Both the position numbers and the translations under genes were made by a program. Below, in pieces: positions 16,880-27,583 of a stretch of DNA of 64,000 bases; the first letter of the stretch is position 1; the number at the start of each line of letters is the position of its first letter. Below the pieces are notes generated by a model, which worked only from the letters and a program-made list of their open reading frames with translations, searched no databases and was not told the origin of the DNA. Source of the stretch: Vreelandella populi (GTDB lineage: Bacteria; Pseudomonadota; Gammaproteobacteria; Pseudomonadales; Halomonadaceae); contig NZ_RZHE01000005.1 in assembly GCF_003989825.1 (NCBI RefSeq), forward strand, positions 1 to 64,000, given 5' to 3'.

Positions 16880-18469
16880 ATGACCTCAACCACGCCTCCA
16901 AATCAACCCTCCTCTGAGACAATCGCCCCGCCTGGCCGTGGGCTAATGCGCTCAGGGCTGGTGGTCAGCGTCATGACGATGCTTTCGCGTGTCATGGGGC
17001 TGGTGCGTGATGTGGTGGTGGCAACCCTGTTGGGGGCCAGTGACGGCGCAGACGCTTTTTTTGTGGCATTTAAAATACCCAACTTTCTGCGTCGGTTGTT
17101 TGCTGAAGGGGCGTTCAACCAGGCTTTTGTGCCGGTGCTTTCTGAATACTCTTCTAAGCGCAGCAAGCAGGAAATACGCGAGCTTTTAAACGCGGTGGCG
17201 GGCAGCCTGACCGCCTTGCTTGCGCTGATTACCGCCTTGGCGATGCTGTGCGCGCCGTGGCTTATTTGGGTGTTTGCGCCTGGTTTTGGCAGCGACCCGG
17301 AAAAGCTTGCCATGACCGCCGATATGCTGCGCCTCACGTTTCCGTATTTGCTGCTCATCTCGTTAACCGCCTTTTCGGGTAGCGTGCTGAATACCTGGAA
17401 CCGTTTTGCGGTGCCTGCCTTTACACCAGTGTTGCTTAACCTTTCTCTGATTGGCGCGGCGATGTTCTTGACGCCGATAATGGATGAGCCGGCCATGGCG
17501 CTGGCCTGGGGCGTCATGATTGCAGGCGTGGCCCAGCTGGCTTTTCAGGTGCCGTTTTTAATGCGCCTAGGGTTAATGCCGAAGCCGTGGCCCAATTTCG
17601 CTCATGAAGGCGTCAAGCGTATCTTGAAGCTGATGGCGCCCGCGCTGTTCGGGGTGTCGGTTTCGCAGATCAATCTGTTGCTGGATACCGTCTTGGCTTC
17701 CCTGCTTACGGCAGGTAGCGTCTCCTGGCTTTATTACTCTGACCGGCTGGTCGAGCTGCCCCTTGGCGTGTTTGGCATAGCGATTGGTACGGTAATCTTA
17801 CCTGCGTTATCCCGGCGCCATGCCGAGCAGTCCCAGGATCACTTTGCCGCGATGCTCGACTGGGCGCTGCGCGTGGTGCTGCTGCTTGGCTTACCTGCCG
17901 CGCTGGCACTGGCGGTGCTGGCGGAGCCTTTGTTGATTACCCTGTTTCACTACGGCGCGATGACCGACACCGATATCCAGATGGCCGCCATGAGTCTGCG
18001 TGCCTATGCATTTGGCCTGGTGGCATTCATGTTGATCAAGGTACTGGCCCCCGGCTTTTTTGCCCGTCAGGACACGAAAACGCCAGTGAAAGTGGGAATT
18101 ATCGCCATGGTGGCCAATATGGTATTCAACCTGATCTTGATCTGGCCGCTTGCCCACGCTGGCTTGGCGCTTGCGACCGCGCTTTCAGCGTTCTTGAATG
18201 CCGGGCTGCTGGGGTATCTATTACACAAGCAGGGCGTTCTGGTCTTTCAGCCCGGCTGGGGCCGTTATGCGGTACAGCTGCTAGGAGGAAGCGCTTTGAT
18301 GACGGCTGGCCTTTATGCGGTGTCGCCTGAGTGGCAGACATGGCTGGCATTTAGCCTGTGGCAGCGGGTTGGCTGGGTCGCCGGGCTGGTCGGTTTAGGG
18401 GGCGCGCTTTACTTTATCTGGCTGGCAGCGCTTGGCCTGCGGCCACGGCATTTCAAAATGCAGAGTTAA
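16880..18469 (+). CDS. murJ: Lipid II flippase MurJ
   Basis: This inner-membrane MOP-superfamily protein of 529 residues, with about 14 transmembrane helices, flips lipid II across the membrane for peptidoglycan synthesis. Family features include SRVMGLVRDVVVATLLGAS in TM1, the GADAFFVAFKIPNFLRRLFA stretch and AFVPVLSEY. The first 20 or so residues form a polar Pro/Ser/Thr-rich extension before TM1. Its position between rpsT and ribF is conserved in relatives. Confidence 0.95.
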   Translation: MTSTTPPNQPSSETIAPPGRGLMRSGLVVSVMTMLSRVMGLVRDVVVATLLGASDGADAFFVAFKIPNFLRRLFAEGAFNQAFVPVLSEYSSKRSKQEIRELLNAVAGSLTALLALITALAMLCAPWLIWVFAPGFGSDPEKLAMTADMLRLTFPYLLLISLTAFSGSVLNTWNRFAVPAFTPVLLNLSLIGAAMFLTPIMDEPAMALAWGVMIAGVAQLAFQVPFLMRLGLMPKPWPNFAHEGVKRILKLMAPALFGVSVSQINLLLDTVLASLLTAGSVSWLYYSDRLVELPLGVFGIAIGTVILPALSRRHAEQSQDHFAAMLDWALRVVLLLGLPAALALAVLAEPLLITLFHYGAMTDTDIQMAAMSLRAYAFGLVAFMLIKVLAPGFFARQDTKTPVKVGIIAMVANMVFNLILIWPLAHAGLALATALSAFLNAGLLGYLLHKQGVLVFQPGWGRYAVQLLGGSALMTAGLYAVSPEWQTWLAFSLWQRVGWVAGLVGLGGALYFIWLAALGLRPRHFKMQS

Positions 18470-18494
18470 ATCTGTACGTTGATATGCATAGAGT

Positions 18495-18525
18495 TAGACA
18501 TTTAGTGCGGCGGGTTCGCTATAAT
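18495..18525 (+). promoter_or_regulatory. Probable sigma-70 promoter of ribF-ileS
   Basis: A perfect TATAAT at 18520-18525 is preceded by TAGACA (18495-18500) at a somewhat long 19-base spacing. It lies 70 bp upstream of ribF, in the gap after murJ. Confidence 0.5.
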
Positions 18526-18594
18526 CAGGAGTTTTTACGCTCGTCTAAGCCTTACAAGGCGTAGGCGTTGCAAATTATCAACGGCTGAGGTGCC

Positions 18595-19638
18595 ATGCGC
18601 GTCATTCGAGGTCTGCACAATCTGGCAGCGGTCAATCAGGGCTGCGTGGCCACCATCGGTAATTTTGATGGTGTGCATCGTGGCCATCAGGCGATCTTGC
18701 AGCAGTGTCGCGAGCACGCCGCACGCCTGAACGTGCCGCTAAGCGTCGTGGTGTTCGAGCCCCAGCCGCGCGAATATTTTGCGGGTGACCAAGCCCCGCC
18801 GCGATTGACGCGCCTGCGCGAAAAGGTTCGCCTGCTGGGCCAGCATGGGGCGGAGCAGGTGGTGTGCCTGCCTTTCAACAATGCGCTTCGAAGCCTAACC
18901 GGCCGTGAATTTATCGATCAGGTGCTGGTCGAGGGGCTGAACGTCAAACACCTGGTGGTTGGCGATGACTTTCGCTTTGGCTGCGACCGGCAGGGCGATT
19001 TTGCGCTACTGGCGGCCGTGGGCGAGAAGTGCGGCTTCGGGGTAGAGCATACCCGCACCTTCACGGTTGAAGGCGAGCGGGTGTCCAGTTCGCGCGTGCG
19101 TACCTTGCTTGCCAGCGGCAATTTTGCAGCGGCGGCCACCCTGTTAGGGCGGGCATATTCGATTGCCGGACGCGTGGTACGTGACCAGCAGCTGGGCCGC
19201 ACCATTGGTGTGCCTACTGCGAACCTGCCGCTGTTACCCCAGCCGTTAACGCTGCGCGGCGTGTACGCCGTTGAGGTAGCGCTTGAAAACGGCCAGCGTT
19301 ACCAGGGCGTTGGCAACATCGGCTTTCGCCCAACGGTTGGCGCCAAGCGGCCAACCCTTGAGGTCCACCTGTTTGATTTTCAGGGAGACCTCTACGGCCA
19401 GCGCATGACGGTATTTCCCTGTGCACGGCTACGGGGTGAAGTGAAATTCGACAACTTTGATGCGCTAAAAGCGCAAATTGAGCGCGACCAAGGCCAGGCG
19501 CATCGCTATTTTGCGACAGCAGTGACTGACCGTAACAATGCGCTACCGCTGGCCTCGGCCCCGCTTGGGCGGGTTTCCAAGACAATTTCTTCTGATCCTT
19601 CTTCGGCGGATGACGCTGCCGATGCTAACAACGGCTGA
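18595..19638 (+). CDS. ribF: Bifunctional riboflavin kinase / FAD synthetase
   Basis: Cytoplasmic enzyme that phosphorylates riboflavin to FMN and adenylates FMN to FAD. It has 347 residues. The N-terminal nucleotidyltransferase domain (about 1-185) has the [10 protein letters not shown] motif at about 22-31 and SSSRVR near 165. The C-terminal flavokinase domain (about 186-310) has [11 protein letters not shown]. The last 35 or so residues form a Ser/Asp/Ala-rich tail beyond the usual end of about 310. It is followed by ileS after only 7 bp, so the genes are cotranscribed. Confidence 0.95.
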   Translation: MRVIRGLHNLAAVNQGCVATIGNFDGVHRGHQAILQQCREHAARLNVPLSVVVFEPQPREYFAGDQAPPRLTRLREKVRLLGQHGAEQVVCLPFNNALRSLTGREFIDQVLVEGLNVKHLVVGDDFRFGCDRQGDFALLAAVGEKCGFGVEHTRTFTVEGERVSSSRVRTLLASGNFAAAATLLGRAYSIAGRVVRDQQLGRTIGVPTANLPLLPQPLTLRGVYAVEVALENGQRYQGVGNIGFRPTVGAKRPTLEVHLFDFQGDLYGQRMTVFPCARLRGEVKFDNFDALKAQIERDQGQAHRYFATAVTDRNNALPLASAPLGRVSKTISSDPSSADDAADANNG

Positions 19639-19645
19639 CCGAACC

Positions 19646-22477
19646 ATGGACTATAAGCACACGCTAAACTTGCCTGAAACCGACTTTCCCATGCGTGGCA
19701 TGTTGCCCAAGCAGGAGCCGGGGCGCGTTTCCCGCTGGCAGGATATGAACCTGTACCAGCGTCTGCGCGAAGCGCGGGCGGGCGCACCGCTGTTTGTACT
19801 GCACGATGGCCCTCCCTACGCCAACGGCAGTATCCATATTGGTCATGCCGTTAATAAAATTTTAAAAGATATTATCGTTAAATCGAAAAACCTGGCGGGC
19901 TTTGATGCGCCTTACGTGCCGGGTTGGGACTGCCACGGTCTGCCCATCGAGCACAAGGTGGAAACGACCCACGGTAAACACCTGGCACCGCAAAAAGCGC
20001 GCGAGTTGTGCCGCGAGTACGCGGGTGCCCAGGTCGAAACACAGCTGGCCGACTTTGTGCGTCTGGGGATCATTGGCGACTGGAATCACCCTTACCGCAC
20101 TATGGACTACGCCAATGAAGCGGGTGAGATTCGCGCCCTGGCCGATATGGTGGAAGCGGGTTACGTCTTCAAAGGTCTGAAGCCGGTCAACTGGTGCTTT
20201 GACTGTGGCTCGGCCCTGGCCGAAGCGGAAGTCGAGTATCAGGACAAGAAGTCCGATGCGATTGATGTCGCCTTCCCGGTGGAAGATGCCGACAAGCTTG
20301 CCGCCGCGTTTGGCCTGAGCGAACTGCCCAAGCCCGCGGCCGTCGTGATCTGGACCACCACGCCCTGGACCATTCCCGCCAACCAGGCGCTTAACGTTCA
20401 TCCCGAATTTACCTACGCGTTGGTGGATACCGGTGAGCGCCTATTGCTGCTGGCCGAAGAGCTGGTAGAAAGCTGCCTGGAACGCTTTGGCCTAGAGGGT
20501 GAGGTTATCGCCACCACCCAAGGCGAGAAGCTCGATCTGATCAATTTCCGCCATCCGTTCTATGAGCGGCTGTCGCCGGTGTATCTGGCTGATTATGTCG
20601 AGTCGGAAGTGGGCAGCACGGGTATCGTTCACTCGGCGCCTTCTTACGGCCTGGACGACTTCAATACCTGCCGCGCCCACGACATGAGCTTTGATGACAT
20701 GCTGAACCCGGTACAGGGCAACGGCGTGTATGTCGATGACCTACCGTCCTTTGGCGGCCAGATGATCTGGAAGGCCAACCCCAACATCATCGAAAAGCTT
20801 GCCGAAGTGGGTGCACTGATGGCACATAAGCCCATCGTGCACAGCTACATGCATTGCTGGCGCCACAAGACGCCGGTGATCTACCGCGCGACAGCCCAGT
20901 GGTTCGTCGGCATGGATATTCAGGGTAAAGATGGCAAGACCCTGCGCGAGCGCGCTCTGGAAGGCATTGAAGCGACGCAGTTCACGCCCGCCTGGGGCCA
21001 GGCGCGTCTGCATAGCATGATCGCCAATCGCCCTGATTGGTGTATCTCGCGCCAGCGTAACTGGGGCGTGCCGATTCCCTTCTTCCTGCACAAGCAAACT
21101 GGCGAGCTGCATCCGCGCACTATTGAGCTGATGGAAGAAGTCGCCAAGCGCGTAGAGGAGCAGGGCATTGACGCCTGGTTTAACCTGGATGCCTTTGATC
21201 TGCTGGGTGCTGAAGCGGCCGACTACGACAAAGTGACCGATACGCTGGATGTCTGGTTTGACTCCGGCACCACGCACCGCCACGTGCTGCGCGGCTCGCA
21301 TCCCCATGGCCACGAAAGCGGCCCGCGCGCTGACCTGTACCTGGAGGGCTCGGACCAGCACCGCGGCTGGTTCCACTCGTCGCTGCTGACCGGCTCGGCA
21401 ATTGACGGCCATGCGCCATATCGTCAGCTGCTGACTCACGGTTTTACCGTTGATTCACAAGGCCGCAAGCAGTCCAAATCGCTGGGTAACGTCGTCGCGC
21501 CGCAGTCGGTGATGGACAAGCTGGGTGCGGATATTCTGCGTCTTTGGGTGGCCTCGACCGATTACTCCAATGAAATGGCCGTGTCTGATGAGATCCTCAA
21601 GCGCACGGCGGATGTGTACCGGCGTATTCGTAACACGTCGCGTTTCCTTCTGGGCAACCTGAACGGCTTTGACCCGGCGCGCGATATGGTAGCTTTCGAA
21701 GATATGATCGCTCTGGATCGTTGGGTCGTTGACCGTGCGCTGCAGCTGCAGGAGCGCATTCAGAAAGCGTACGACGAATACCGCTTCCTGGACGTTTACC
21801 AGCAGGTGCATACCTTCTGCGCGCGTGACCTGGGTGGCTTCTACCTGGATATCATCAAAGATCGCCAGTACACCACTCAGCCTGATTCACTGGCACGCCG
21901 CAGCTGTCAGAGCGCGCTCTATCACGTTGTCGAGGCGCTATCCCGCTGGGTCGCACCGATCCTCTCTTTCACCGCGGAGGAGATCTACGAGCATATCCCG
22001 GGCGAGCGTGGCGATAGCGTGCTGCTGGAAACCTACTATACCGGCCTGAAGCCCCTTGATGCCGACGCCGAGATGGGGCGCGAGTACTGGGAGGCCGTAC
22101 TAGAGGTCAAACAGGCGGTGAATAAGCGCCTGGAAGAAGCACGCAGTGAAGGCGCAATCAAAGGCTCGCTGGATAGCGAAGTCACCCTTTACGTCAGCGA
22201 CGAACTCAATGCGTTGCTGTCACGACTGGGCGACGAGCTGCGCTTTGTGCTGATCACTTCTGAAGCGACTCTCAAGCCGCTTGCGGATGCCGAGGCATCT
22301 GCCTATAGCGAGCTTGAAGGACTCAAGGTAGCGGTTGTGGCCAGTACGTTTGATAAGTGCGAGCGCAGCTGGGAGCGTCGCCCGGACGTAGGCACGCATC
22401 CTGAGCATCCTACGCTGTGCGAGCGCTCGATTCTTAATCTGCCGGATGGCCCGGGTGAGGTGCGTCGCTATGCCTGA
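19646..22477 (+). CDS. ileS: Isoleucyl-tRNA synthetase
   Basis: Class I synthetase of 943 residues charging tRNA-Ile. HIGH is at 64-67 and the KMSKS counterpart is KQSKS at 608-612. An editing domain is inserted in the Rossmann fold. The frame extends upstream into ribF, but the ATG at 19646 ([18 protein letters not shown]) aligns with the family N-terminus as I know it. The C-terminal zinc-binding region is odd. Family members carry two CxxC pairs; here they read CERS (Cys905, Ser908) and CERS (Cys925, Ser928), so the second cysteine of both is serine. The aromatic residue after the first pair is kept, but the usual following His is Glu. The rest of the C-terminus appears intact. Confidence 0.96.
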   Translation: MDYKHTLNLPETDFPMRGMLPKQEPGRVSRWQDMNLYQRLREARAGAPLFVLHDGPPYANGSIHIGHAVNKILKDIIVKSKNLAGFDAPYVPGWDCHGLPIEHKVETTHGKHLAPQKARELCREYAGAQVETQLADFVRLGIIGDWNHPYRTMDYANEAGEIRALADMVEAGYVFKGLKPVNWCFDCGSALAEAEVEYQDKKSDAIDVAFPVEDADKLAAAFGLSELPKPAAVVIWTTTPWTIPANQALNVHPEFTYALVDTGERLLLLAEELVESCLERFGLEGEVIATTQGEKLDLINFRHPFYERLSPVYLADYVESEVGSTGIVHSAPSYGLDDFNTCRAHDMSFDDMLNPVQGNGVYVDDLPSFGGQMIWKANPNIIEKLAEVGALMAHKPIVHSYMHCWRHKTPVIYRATAQWFVGMDIQGKDGKTLRERALEGIEATQFTPAWGQARLHSMIANRPDWCISRQRNWGVPIPFFLHKQTGELHPRTIELMEEVAKRVEEQGIDAWFNLDAFDLLGAEAADYDKVTDTLDVWFDSGTTHRHVLRGSHPHGHESGPRADLYLEGSDQHRGWFHSSLLTGSAIDGHAPYRQLLTHGFTVDSQGRKQSKSLGNVVAPQSVMDKLGADILRLWVASTDYSNEMAVSDEILKRTADVYRRIRNTSRFLLGNLNGFDPARDMVAFEDMIALDRWVVDRALQLQERIQKAYDEYRFLDVYQQVHTFCARDLGGFYLDIIKDRQYTTQPDSLARRSCQSALYHVVEALSRWVAPILSFTAEEIYEHIPGERGDSVLLETYYTGLKPLDADAEMGREYWEAVLEVKQAVNKRLEEARSEGAIKGSLDSEVTLYVSDELNALLSRLGDELRFVLITSEATLKPLADAEASAYSELEGLKVAVVASTFDKCERSWERRPDVGTHPEHPTLCERSILNLPDGPGEVRRYA

Positions 22478-23015
22478 GTCCAAGGAGCCCGTCTCTTCTT
22501 CCAGCGCCTGGCCGCCCATGCGGCAGCCGCTGCGCTGGCTGTGGGTGGCGGTCGCCGTTATCGTGCTGGATTTGGCTACCAAGGCGCTTGCCAGCAGCCA
22601 GTTGGGTTACCTGCAACCGGTGGAAGTGCTGCCGTTTTTTAACCTGACGTTAATGCACAACACCGGCGCGGCCTTCAGCTTTCTGGCCACCCACCCTGGC
22701 TGGCAGCGCTGGTTTTTTGCGCTGATTGCGATTGGAGCGAGCGTAGGCTTAACCATCTGGCTTTCGCGCATCAGGGCCGATGAGAAGGTGCTGGCCATTT
22801 CTCTGCCGCTGATTATCGGCGGGGCGCTGGGTAATCTTTATGACCGCCTGGTGCACGGCTATGTGGTCGATTTCCTGTCGTTTCATGTGGCAGGCTGGTA
22901 TTACCCGGCCTTTAACGTGGCGGATATCGCGATTACCCTGGGAGCCATCGGCTTGATTTGGGAGTCCATCATGGGTGACCGGCGGCGCAGAAAGGCCCAT
23001 CGGACGACGGCTTAA
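22470..23015 (+). CDS. lspA: Lipoprotein signal peptidase II
   Basis: Inner-membrane aspartyl protease of 181 residues that removes signal peptides from diacylglyceryl-modified prolipoproteins. It has four membrane helices. The catalytic aspartates are in GNLYDRL and FNVADIAIT, and NTGAAFSFL is the usual family stretch. The ATG at 22470 overlaps the ileS stop by 8 bp and gives an N-terminus that leads into TM1 after 22 polar residues. ileS-lspA-fkpB-ispH is the standard gammaproteobacterial order. Confidence 0.95.
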   Translation: MPESKEPVSSSSAWPPMRQPLRWLWVAVAVIVLDLATKALASSQLGYLQPVEVLPFFNLTLMHNTGAAFSFLATHPGWQRWFFALIAIGASVGLTIWLSRIRADEKVLAISLPLIIGGALGNLYDRLVHGYVVDFLSFHVAGWYYPAFNVADIAITLGAIGLIWESIMGDRRRRKAHRTTA

Positions 23016-23109
23016 AAACTGTTTAGGTCAGACAAGACTCCATCAGGTCAATGTCTGGCCAAGCCTTGGTTGGGTTAAGCCAGGGCGTAACCATATAGCG
23101 AGCAGCGTA

Positions 23110-23556
23110 ATGAGTGATTACCTGATTGATGACGGGATGGAAGTGACCCTACACTTCACCTTGAAACTTGAAGATGGCACGGTGGTGGATTCAACCAAGG
23201 AAAAGGCACCGGCTACCTTTCAGTATGGCGATGGCAATTTGCCCCCGGGCTTTGAGCATCCCATTAAAGGCATGGCTGCGGGCCAAAACGGGTCGTTTCA
23301 AATAACCCCTGAGCATGCGTTTGGCCAGCACAACCCGCAGAATATTCAGACGTTGAAACGGTCAGATTTTGGTGACGAAGCGCCCGAGCAGGGAATGGTC
23401 ATGTCATTTGCCGATAAGGCGGGAACGGAACTGCCCGGCGTGGTCAAAACCATCGAGGGCGACCGGGTTGAAGTAGACTTCAATCATCCGTTGGCAGGGC
23501 GTACGCTGACCTTTGAGGTTGAAGTACTCGACGTCAAACCTGTCACCACGCACTAA
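23110..23556 (+). CDS. fkpB: FKBP-type peptidyl-prolyl isomerase, SlpA type
   Basis: Cytoplasmic prolyl isomerase and chaperone of 149 residues. It contains the FKBP core broken by an IF (insert-in-flap) domain, seen as MAAGQNGSFQITPEHAFGQH at about 58-77. It ends with the core strand GRTLTFEVEVLDVKPV. The frame is open from 22975, inside lspA, but the ATG at 23110 gives MSDYLIDDGMEV, the normal family start. It sits between lspA and ispH as in E. coli. Confidence 0.93.
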   Translation: MSDYLIDDGMEVTLHFTLKLEDGTVVDSTKEKAPATFQYGDGNLPPGFEHPIKGMAAGQNGSFQITPEHAFGQHNPQNIQTLKRSDFGDEAPEQGMVMSFADKAGTELPGVVKTIEGDRVEVDFNHPLAGRTLTFEVEVLDVKPVTTH

Positions 23557-23630
23557 TCTACACGCACTAATCTATTAGTTATTCTGGTTTACTGTTCATC
23601 AACGATGCGGCTACGCATCAAGGCGCTATT

Positions 23631-24608
23631 ATGCAATCGACGCAAGCACAGCCCATACAGATCAAATTGGCCAATCCGCGTGGTTTTTGTGCCGGCGTGG
23701 ATCGCGCTATCGATATCGTCAACCGGGCACTGGATGTATTCGGGCCGCCCATCTATGTCCGCCATGAGGTAGTGCATAACCGCTTTGTGGTGGAAACCCT
23801 GCGCGAGCGCGGGGCTGTCTTTGTTGAAGAACTCGACGAAGTGCCGGATGACGTGATCGTTATCTTCTCGGCTCACGGTGTCTCCCAGGCCGTGCAGGCT
23901 GATGCTGAACGGCGTGGGCTGAAAGTGTTTGATGCCACCTGCCCGCTGGTCACCAAGGTACATTTGGAAGTCCTGCGTTACGCCAAGCGAGGCCATGAGT
24001 GCGTGCTGATCGGGCACGCGGGCCACCCGGAAGTAGAAGGCACCATGGGGCGCTATGATACTTCGCATGGTGGGCATATCTACCTGGTGGAGGACGAGCA
24101 AGACGTCGCCAATCTGGCGGTCAACGATCCTTCGAAGCTGGCGTTTGTCACCCAGACGACGCTGTCGATGGATGACACAGCCAAAGTGATCGACGCGCTG
24201 CGCGAGAAATTCCCCGAGATCAGCGGGCCTCGCAAGGACGATATTTGCTATGCCACGCAAAATCGTCAGGACGCGGTGCGCGAGCTGGCCGCTGACAGCG
24301 ATCTAGTACTCGTGGTGGGAAGCCCCAATAGCTCCAACTCCAACCGCCTGCGCGAGCTATCAGAGCGGATGGGCACGCCAGCCTACTTGATCGATAACGC
24401 TGATCAAATTGAGGCTGCCTGGCTTGAAAGTGTAGGCCGTATCGGCGTTACCGCGGGTGCTAGTGCCCCCGAGGTGCTGGTAAAAGGAGTAGTTGCCAAG
24501 CTGCAATCCTTGGGGGCCGCCGTGCCTGAAGAATTGCTTGGCCGGGAAGAGAACATTACCTTCTCCATGCCTAAAGAGCTTCGCGAGCAGGTAATTGTTA
24601 GCAGCTGA
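23631..24608 (+). CDS. ispH: 4-hydroxy-3-methylbut-2-enyl diphosphate reductase
   Basis: Last enzyme of the MEP isoprenoid pathway; it reduces HMBPP to IPP and DMAPP with a [4Fe-4S] cluster. It has 325 residues. The cluster cysteines are in [23 protein letters not shown] and ICYATQNRQ. The substrate-binding motifs [21 protein letters not shown] and [12 protein letters not shown] are present. It is cytoplasmic. A minor pilin operon follows after 60 bp, an arrangement that recalls the pilin-ispH neighbourhood of pseudomonads. Confidence 0.96.
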   Translation: MQSTQAQPIQIKLANPRGFCAGVDRAIDIVNRALDVFGPPIYVRHEVVHNRFVVETLRERGAVFVEELDEVPDDVIVIFSAHGVSQAVQADAERRGLKVFDATCPLVTKVHLEVLRYAKRGHECVLIGHAGHPEVEGTMGRYDTSHGGHIYLVEDEQDVANLAVNDPSKLAFVTQTTLSMDDTAKVIDALREKFPEISGPRKDDICYATQNRQDAVRELAADSDLVLVVGSPNSSNSNRLRELSERMGTPAYLIDNADQIEAAWLESVGRIGVTAGASAPEVLVKGVVAKLQSLGAAVPEELLGREENITFSMPKELREQVIVSS

Positions 24609-24668
24609 TGCTGCGTATCGGTTTCTGACATACTCAATACGTATGGGTGGCTGAGACAGGAGCCCCAT

Positions 24669-25073
24669 TTGGCGTTTTTGGTTTACCCCGTCCCGTTACG
24701 CGCTGGCTACCCGGTAGGTGGCCAGCGCGGCTTTACACTGATTGAGTTAGTGGTGGTGTTGGCCATTCTTGGCCTGCTAGCTGCCATGGCGTACCCCAGT
24801 TTTACCCGTCAACTCCAATCGTCCATGCGTACCGATGCCCATGCGGGGCTCTTGAAGGCGGCCGCTGAGCTGGAACGCTGCCATACCCGTACCTTTGCCT
24901 ACCATGAGTGCACCATTACGCGCGAGTCGCCAGACCGGCGCTACACCATTACTCCCACAGAAATTACGGCACATACCTACCTGATAAGCGCCTCCTCGGC
25001 GCAGGATGATGGCTGTGAAAGCGCCATAACGCTTGATAGTCGTGGGGAGCGTTTGCCCGAGGCCTGCTGGTAG
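24669..25073 (+). CDS. pilE: Type IV pilin-like protein, PilE type
   Basis: Minor pilin of 134 residues. A short leader ends in Gly just before FTLIELVVVLAILGLLAAMA, the prepilin peptidase (PilD) site with Glu5 of the mature protein and the hydrophobic N-terminal helix. YPSFTRQL follows. Cysteines near 93, 102, 122 and the C-terminal ACW could form the disulfide loops of pilins. The TTG start at 24669 is supported by AGGAG at 24658-24662; there is no ATG before the leader. It is the first gene of a tightly packed pilin operon. Confidence 0.8.
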   Translation: MAFLVYPVPLRAGYPVGGQRGFTLIELVVVLAILGLLAAMAYPSFTRQLQSSMRTDAHAGLLKAAAELERCHTRTFAYHECTITRESPDRRYTITPTEITAHTYLISASSAQDDGCESAITLDSRGERLPEACW

Positions 25074-25493
25074 ATGCCGCGCCAGGCGGGGTTTTCGCTG
25101 GTAGAGGCGCTGATAGCACTGGTGCTGTTGGCGTTTGGGCTGATAGGCATCGCGGCAATGCAGTTGACGTCACTGCAGGGCGCCGCCGCTGGTTTTCAGC
25201 GTTCAGTAGCCAGCTTGGCAGCGATTGATGCTCAAGAGCGCGCCTGGGCGCGGCTTTCAACTGCGCAAAGTTGTCAGCGTATTGACCTGACAGCATTGGA
25301 GCGTGATTGGCAAGCGCAGTGGCTTGAAGATGCCCATGCGCCGCTTGGTAATGCCGCAGGTACTATTAGTCGCGCTGTAATACATGACAGCTGCCAGTTG
25401 ACGGTTACTATCGTGGTTAAAGCGCGTGCCTCAGAAGATACTGAGGAGCGCTTCGACTACATGTTTACCCTGCCGGCGTGGGAGGAAACCTAG
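25074..25493 (+). CDS. pilV: Minor pilin PilV-like
   Basis: Prepilin-like protein of 139 residues with leader MPRQAG followed by FSLVEALIALVLLAFGLIGI, the PilV pattern (Glu5 and a Gly-containing helix). It begins immediately after the pilE stop. It would belong to the minor-pilin complex that primes type IV pilus assembly in the inner membrane. Confidence 0.82.
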   Translation: MPRQAGFSLVEALIALVLLAFGLIGIAAMQLTSLQGAAAGFQRSVASLAAIDAQERAWARLSTAQSCQRIDLTALERDWQAQWLEDAHAPLGNAAGTISRAVIHDSCQLTVTIVVKARASEDTEERFDYMFTLPAWEET

Positions 25494-25957
25494 TGCTTTA
25501 CAGGCGCCAAGCTGGCTTTACCCTGGTTGAGTTGATGGTTGCCATGGCGATTGGCACCATCATCATTCTGGGAGCCGGGCAGCTGTTATTGACCACGTTT
25601 ACCACCTTTGAACGTGTGGATACGCTAAGCCGCCAGCAAGAGGCGCTGATCTTTGCCGCCCAGACGCTCACGCGGGATATTCGCCGGGGCCAGGGGCATC
25701 TTTATGAGATCAACGACTCACTGGTAGACGATGCCACCTGCGCCTTGCGCCGAGACAGTCAGCCGCTGATTGAAGGGCTTTATAAAGGTAGTAATAAGTG
25801 CTCGGCCATTACGCTTTTCGATAAAGATGCCCAGGGTATTGCGGGGCTTCACCACGTCACGCTCACGTTTGCAGGCGATAGCCAGCGTTCCTTTTCATGG
25901 CACGTCATGCAGCGTGATCAGATAACCAATCTCGCCCTCCCGGATGATGGATTATGA
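25493..25957 (+). CDS. pilW: Minor pilin PilW-like, short
   Basis: Prepilin-like protein of 154 residues with class III signal RRQAG/FTLVELMVAMAIGTIIILG. A GTG at 25493 is chosen because GGAGG lies at 25481-25485; it overlaps the last base of the pilV stop. PilW of Pseudomonas is about 270 residues, so this one has roughly half the globular domain. Cysteines near 77 and 97 may pair. It overlaps pilX in ATGA. Confidence 0.75.
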   Translation: MLYRRQAGFTLVELMVAMAIGTIIILGAGQLLLTTFTTFERVDTLSRQQEALIFAAQTLTRDIRRGQGHLYEINDSLVDDATCALRRDSQPLIEGLYKGSNKCSAITLFDKDAQGIAGLHHVTLTFAGDSQRSFSWHVMQRDQITNLALPDDGL

Positions 25958-26475
25958 AGCATCAACAGGGCGCTGCGTTGGTGATCGTGATGGGGCTTCT
26001 ATCCGCAGCGCTGCTGGTGGGTGTGGCGAGCATGCGGTCCGCGTTGGTGGACGAGCGTTTAGCGGGTAATTTTCGTGCCTATGTACAGGCGCAAATGGTG
26101 GAGGAGAGCTTGCTAGTCGCCGTGGCAAGCCATCACCACACCACTCAGCGGGACGCACTTTTTACCCGGTTGTCAGAGGTTCTAGGTAGTGGCGATCATT
26201 ATCAACTTCAAGAAAAGCAGTTAGCTGAATTGCTTGGCGCGGGCACGCTTGAAGTACTTTCAAGCCATTTACCGTTTACTCAAAAGACTGCTGACGGTAA
26301 CCCACAGGCAAATAGCCTTGCCGTTGCTATCAAGAAGCTTGATAGCAAACGTATGGCCGTTACGGTGAGCCGCCATGGCCAGGCTGGCACTCAGTCGGAT
26401 ACCCCATCCCAGGCGCAGCTGGTGTTTGTTCAAATGGATGCTGAGCCTCGCTGGCATCTGAACAGCTTTCACTGA
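25954..26475 (+). CDS. pilX: Minor pilin assembly protein PilX-like
   Basis: Protein of 173 residues with MKHQQGAALVIVMGLLSAAL, a class III-like leader (QG/AALV) typical of PilX, whose position 5 is not the usual Glu context. The following DERLAGNFRAYVQAQMVEE also fits the PilX N-terminal region. No PilY1 adhesin gene follows: trpS begins instead. It overlaps pilW by 4 bp. Confidence 0.7.
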   Translation: MKHQQGAALVIVMGLLSAALLVGVASMRSALVDERLAGNFRAYVQAQMVEESLLVAVASHHHTTQRDALFTRLSEVLGSGDHYQLQEKQLAELLGAGTLEVLSSHLPFTQKTADGNPQANSLAVAIKKLDSKRMAVTVSRHGQAGTQSDTPSQAQLVFVQMDAEPRWHLNSFH

Positions 26476-26539
26476 TGCTATTCGCCACGCGATAGGTGGC
26501 GCGTTATCATAGGATTATTTGCCCAAGAGCCTGAATACA

Positions 26540-27562
26540 ATGAGTCAAACTGCTAAAACCCGCGTCCTGACGGGTATTACCACTACTGGTACGCCGCATT
26601 TAGGTAACTATGTCGGGGCCATCAAGCCGGCTATTGAAGCAAGCCAGGATCCTAACGTGCAGTCGTTCTATTTTCTGGCCGATTACCACGCGCTGATCAA
26701 GTGCCAGGATCCCAAGCGCGTGCAGGAATCGCGCTTGGAGATCGCGGCCACCTGGCTGGCATTGGGACTGGATACCGACAACGCGATTTTTTACCGCCAG
26801 TCTGATTTGATTGAAGTTCAGGAACTTTCCTGGATGCTCTCTTGCGTATGCGCCAAGGGGTTGATGAACCGGGCTCACGCCTATAAGGCAGCCGTTGCAG
26901 AGAATGAAGAGGCGGGCGATCAGGACGCCGATAAAGGGATTACCATGGGGCTGTTCGGCTATCCGGTGCTGATGGCTGCCGATATTCTGATGTTCAACGC
27001 CAATAAAGTACCTGTCGGGCGCGATCAGATTCAGCATATCGAAATGGCGCGTGATATGGCGGGGCGTTTCAATCACCTTTATAAAGGCCAGTACTTTACC
27101 CTGCCAGAAGCCGTGGTGAGTGAGAAGGGCGAGGTGTTGAAGGGATTGGATGGGCGCAAGATGTCCAAAAGCTATAACAACACCATTCCGCTATTTTCGC
27201 CTGAGAAAAAACTGCAGAAGTTGGTGCGCAAGATCAAGACCAACTCCCTGGAGCCAGGTGAGCCCAAAGACCCGGATACCTGTACGTTATTTCAAATTTA
27301 TTCGGCGTTTGCCAGCGAAAGTGAAACCGCGGCCATGCGTGAGCAGTACGCAGAGGGTATTGGCTGGGGGGATGCCAAAAACCAGGTCTTTGACTATCTC
27401 AACGCACACCTGGCCGCCCCGCGTGAGCGCTACAATGCGTTGATGGAAGACCCCGCCTATATCGAAAGCGTGCTGCAAAAAGGCGCTCAACGCGCGCGTG
27501 AAGAAGCGGCTATTACCATGGATAGGCTGCGCAGTGCTGTAGGGCTTGGGCGCTTTATATAG
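26540..27562 (+). CDS. trpS: Tryptophanyl-tRNA synthetase
   Basis: Class Ic synthetase of 340 residues charging tRNA-Trp; works as a cytoplasmic dimer. The HIGH-like motif is TPHLGNY and the KMSKS motif is [14 protein letters not shown] at 26519 would add seven residues; [20 protein letters not shown] from the ATG at 26540 resembles the family start. It ends in a strong shared terminator opposite hcp. Confidence 0.95.
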   Translation: MSQTAKTRVLTGITTTGTPHLGNYVGAIKPAIEASQDPNVQSFYFLADYHALIKCQDPKRVQESRLEIAATWLALGLDTDNAIFYRQSDLIEVQELSWMLSCVCAKGLMNRAHAYKAAVAENEEAGDQDADKGITMGLFGYPVLMAADILMFNANKVPVGRDQIQHIEMARDMAGRFNHLYKGQYFTLPEAVVSEKGEVLKGLDGRKMSKSYNNTIPLFSPEKKLQKLVRKIKTNSLEPGEPKDPDTCTLFQIYSAFASESETAAMREQYAEGIGWGDAKNQVFDYLNAHLAAPRERYNALMEDPAYIESVLQKGAQRAREEAAITMDRLRSAVGLGRFI

Positions 27563-27583
27563 AGCCTTTAAGTATTACCCACT

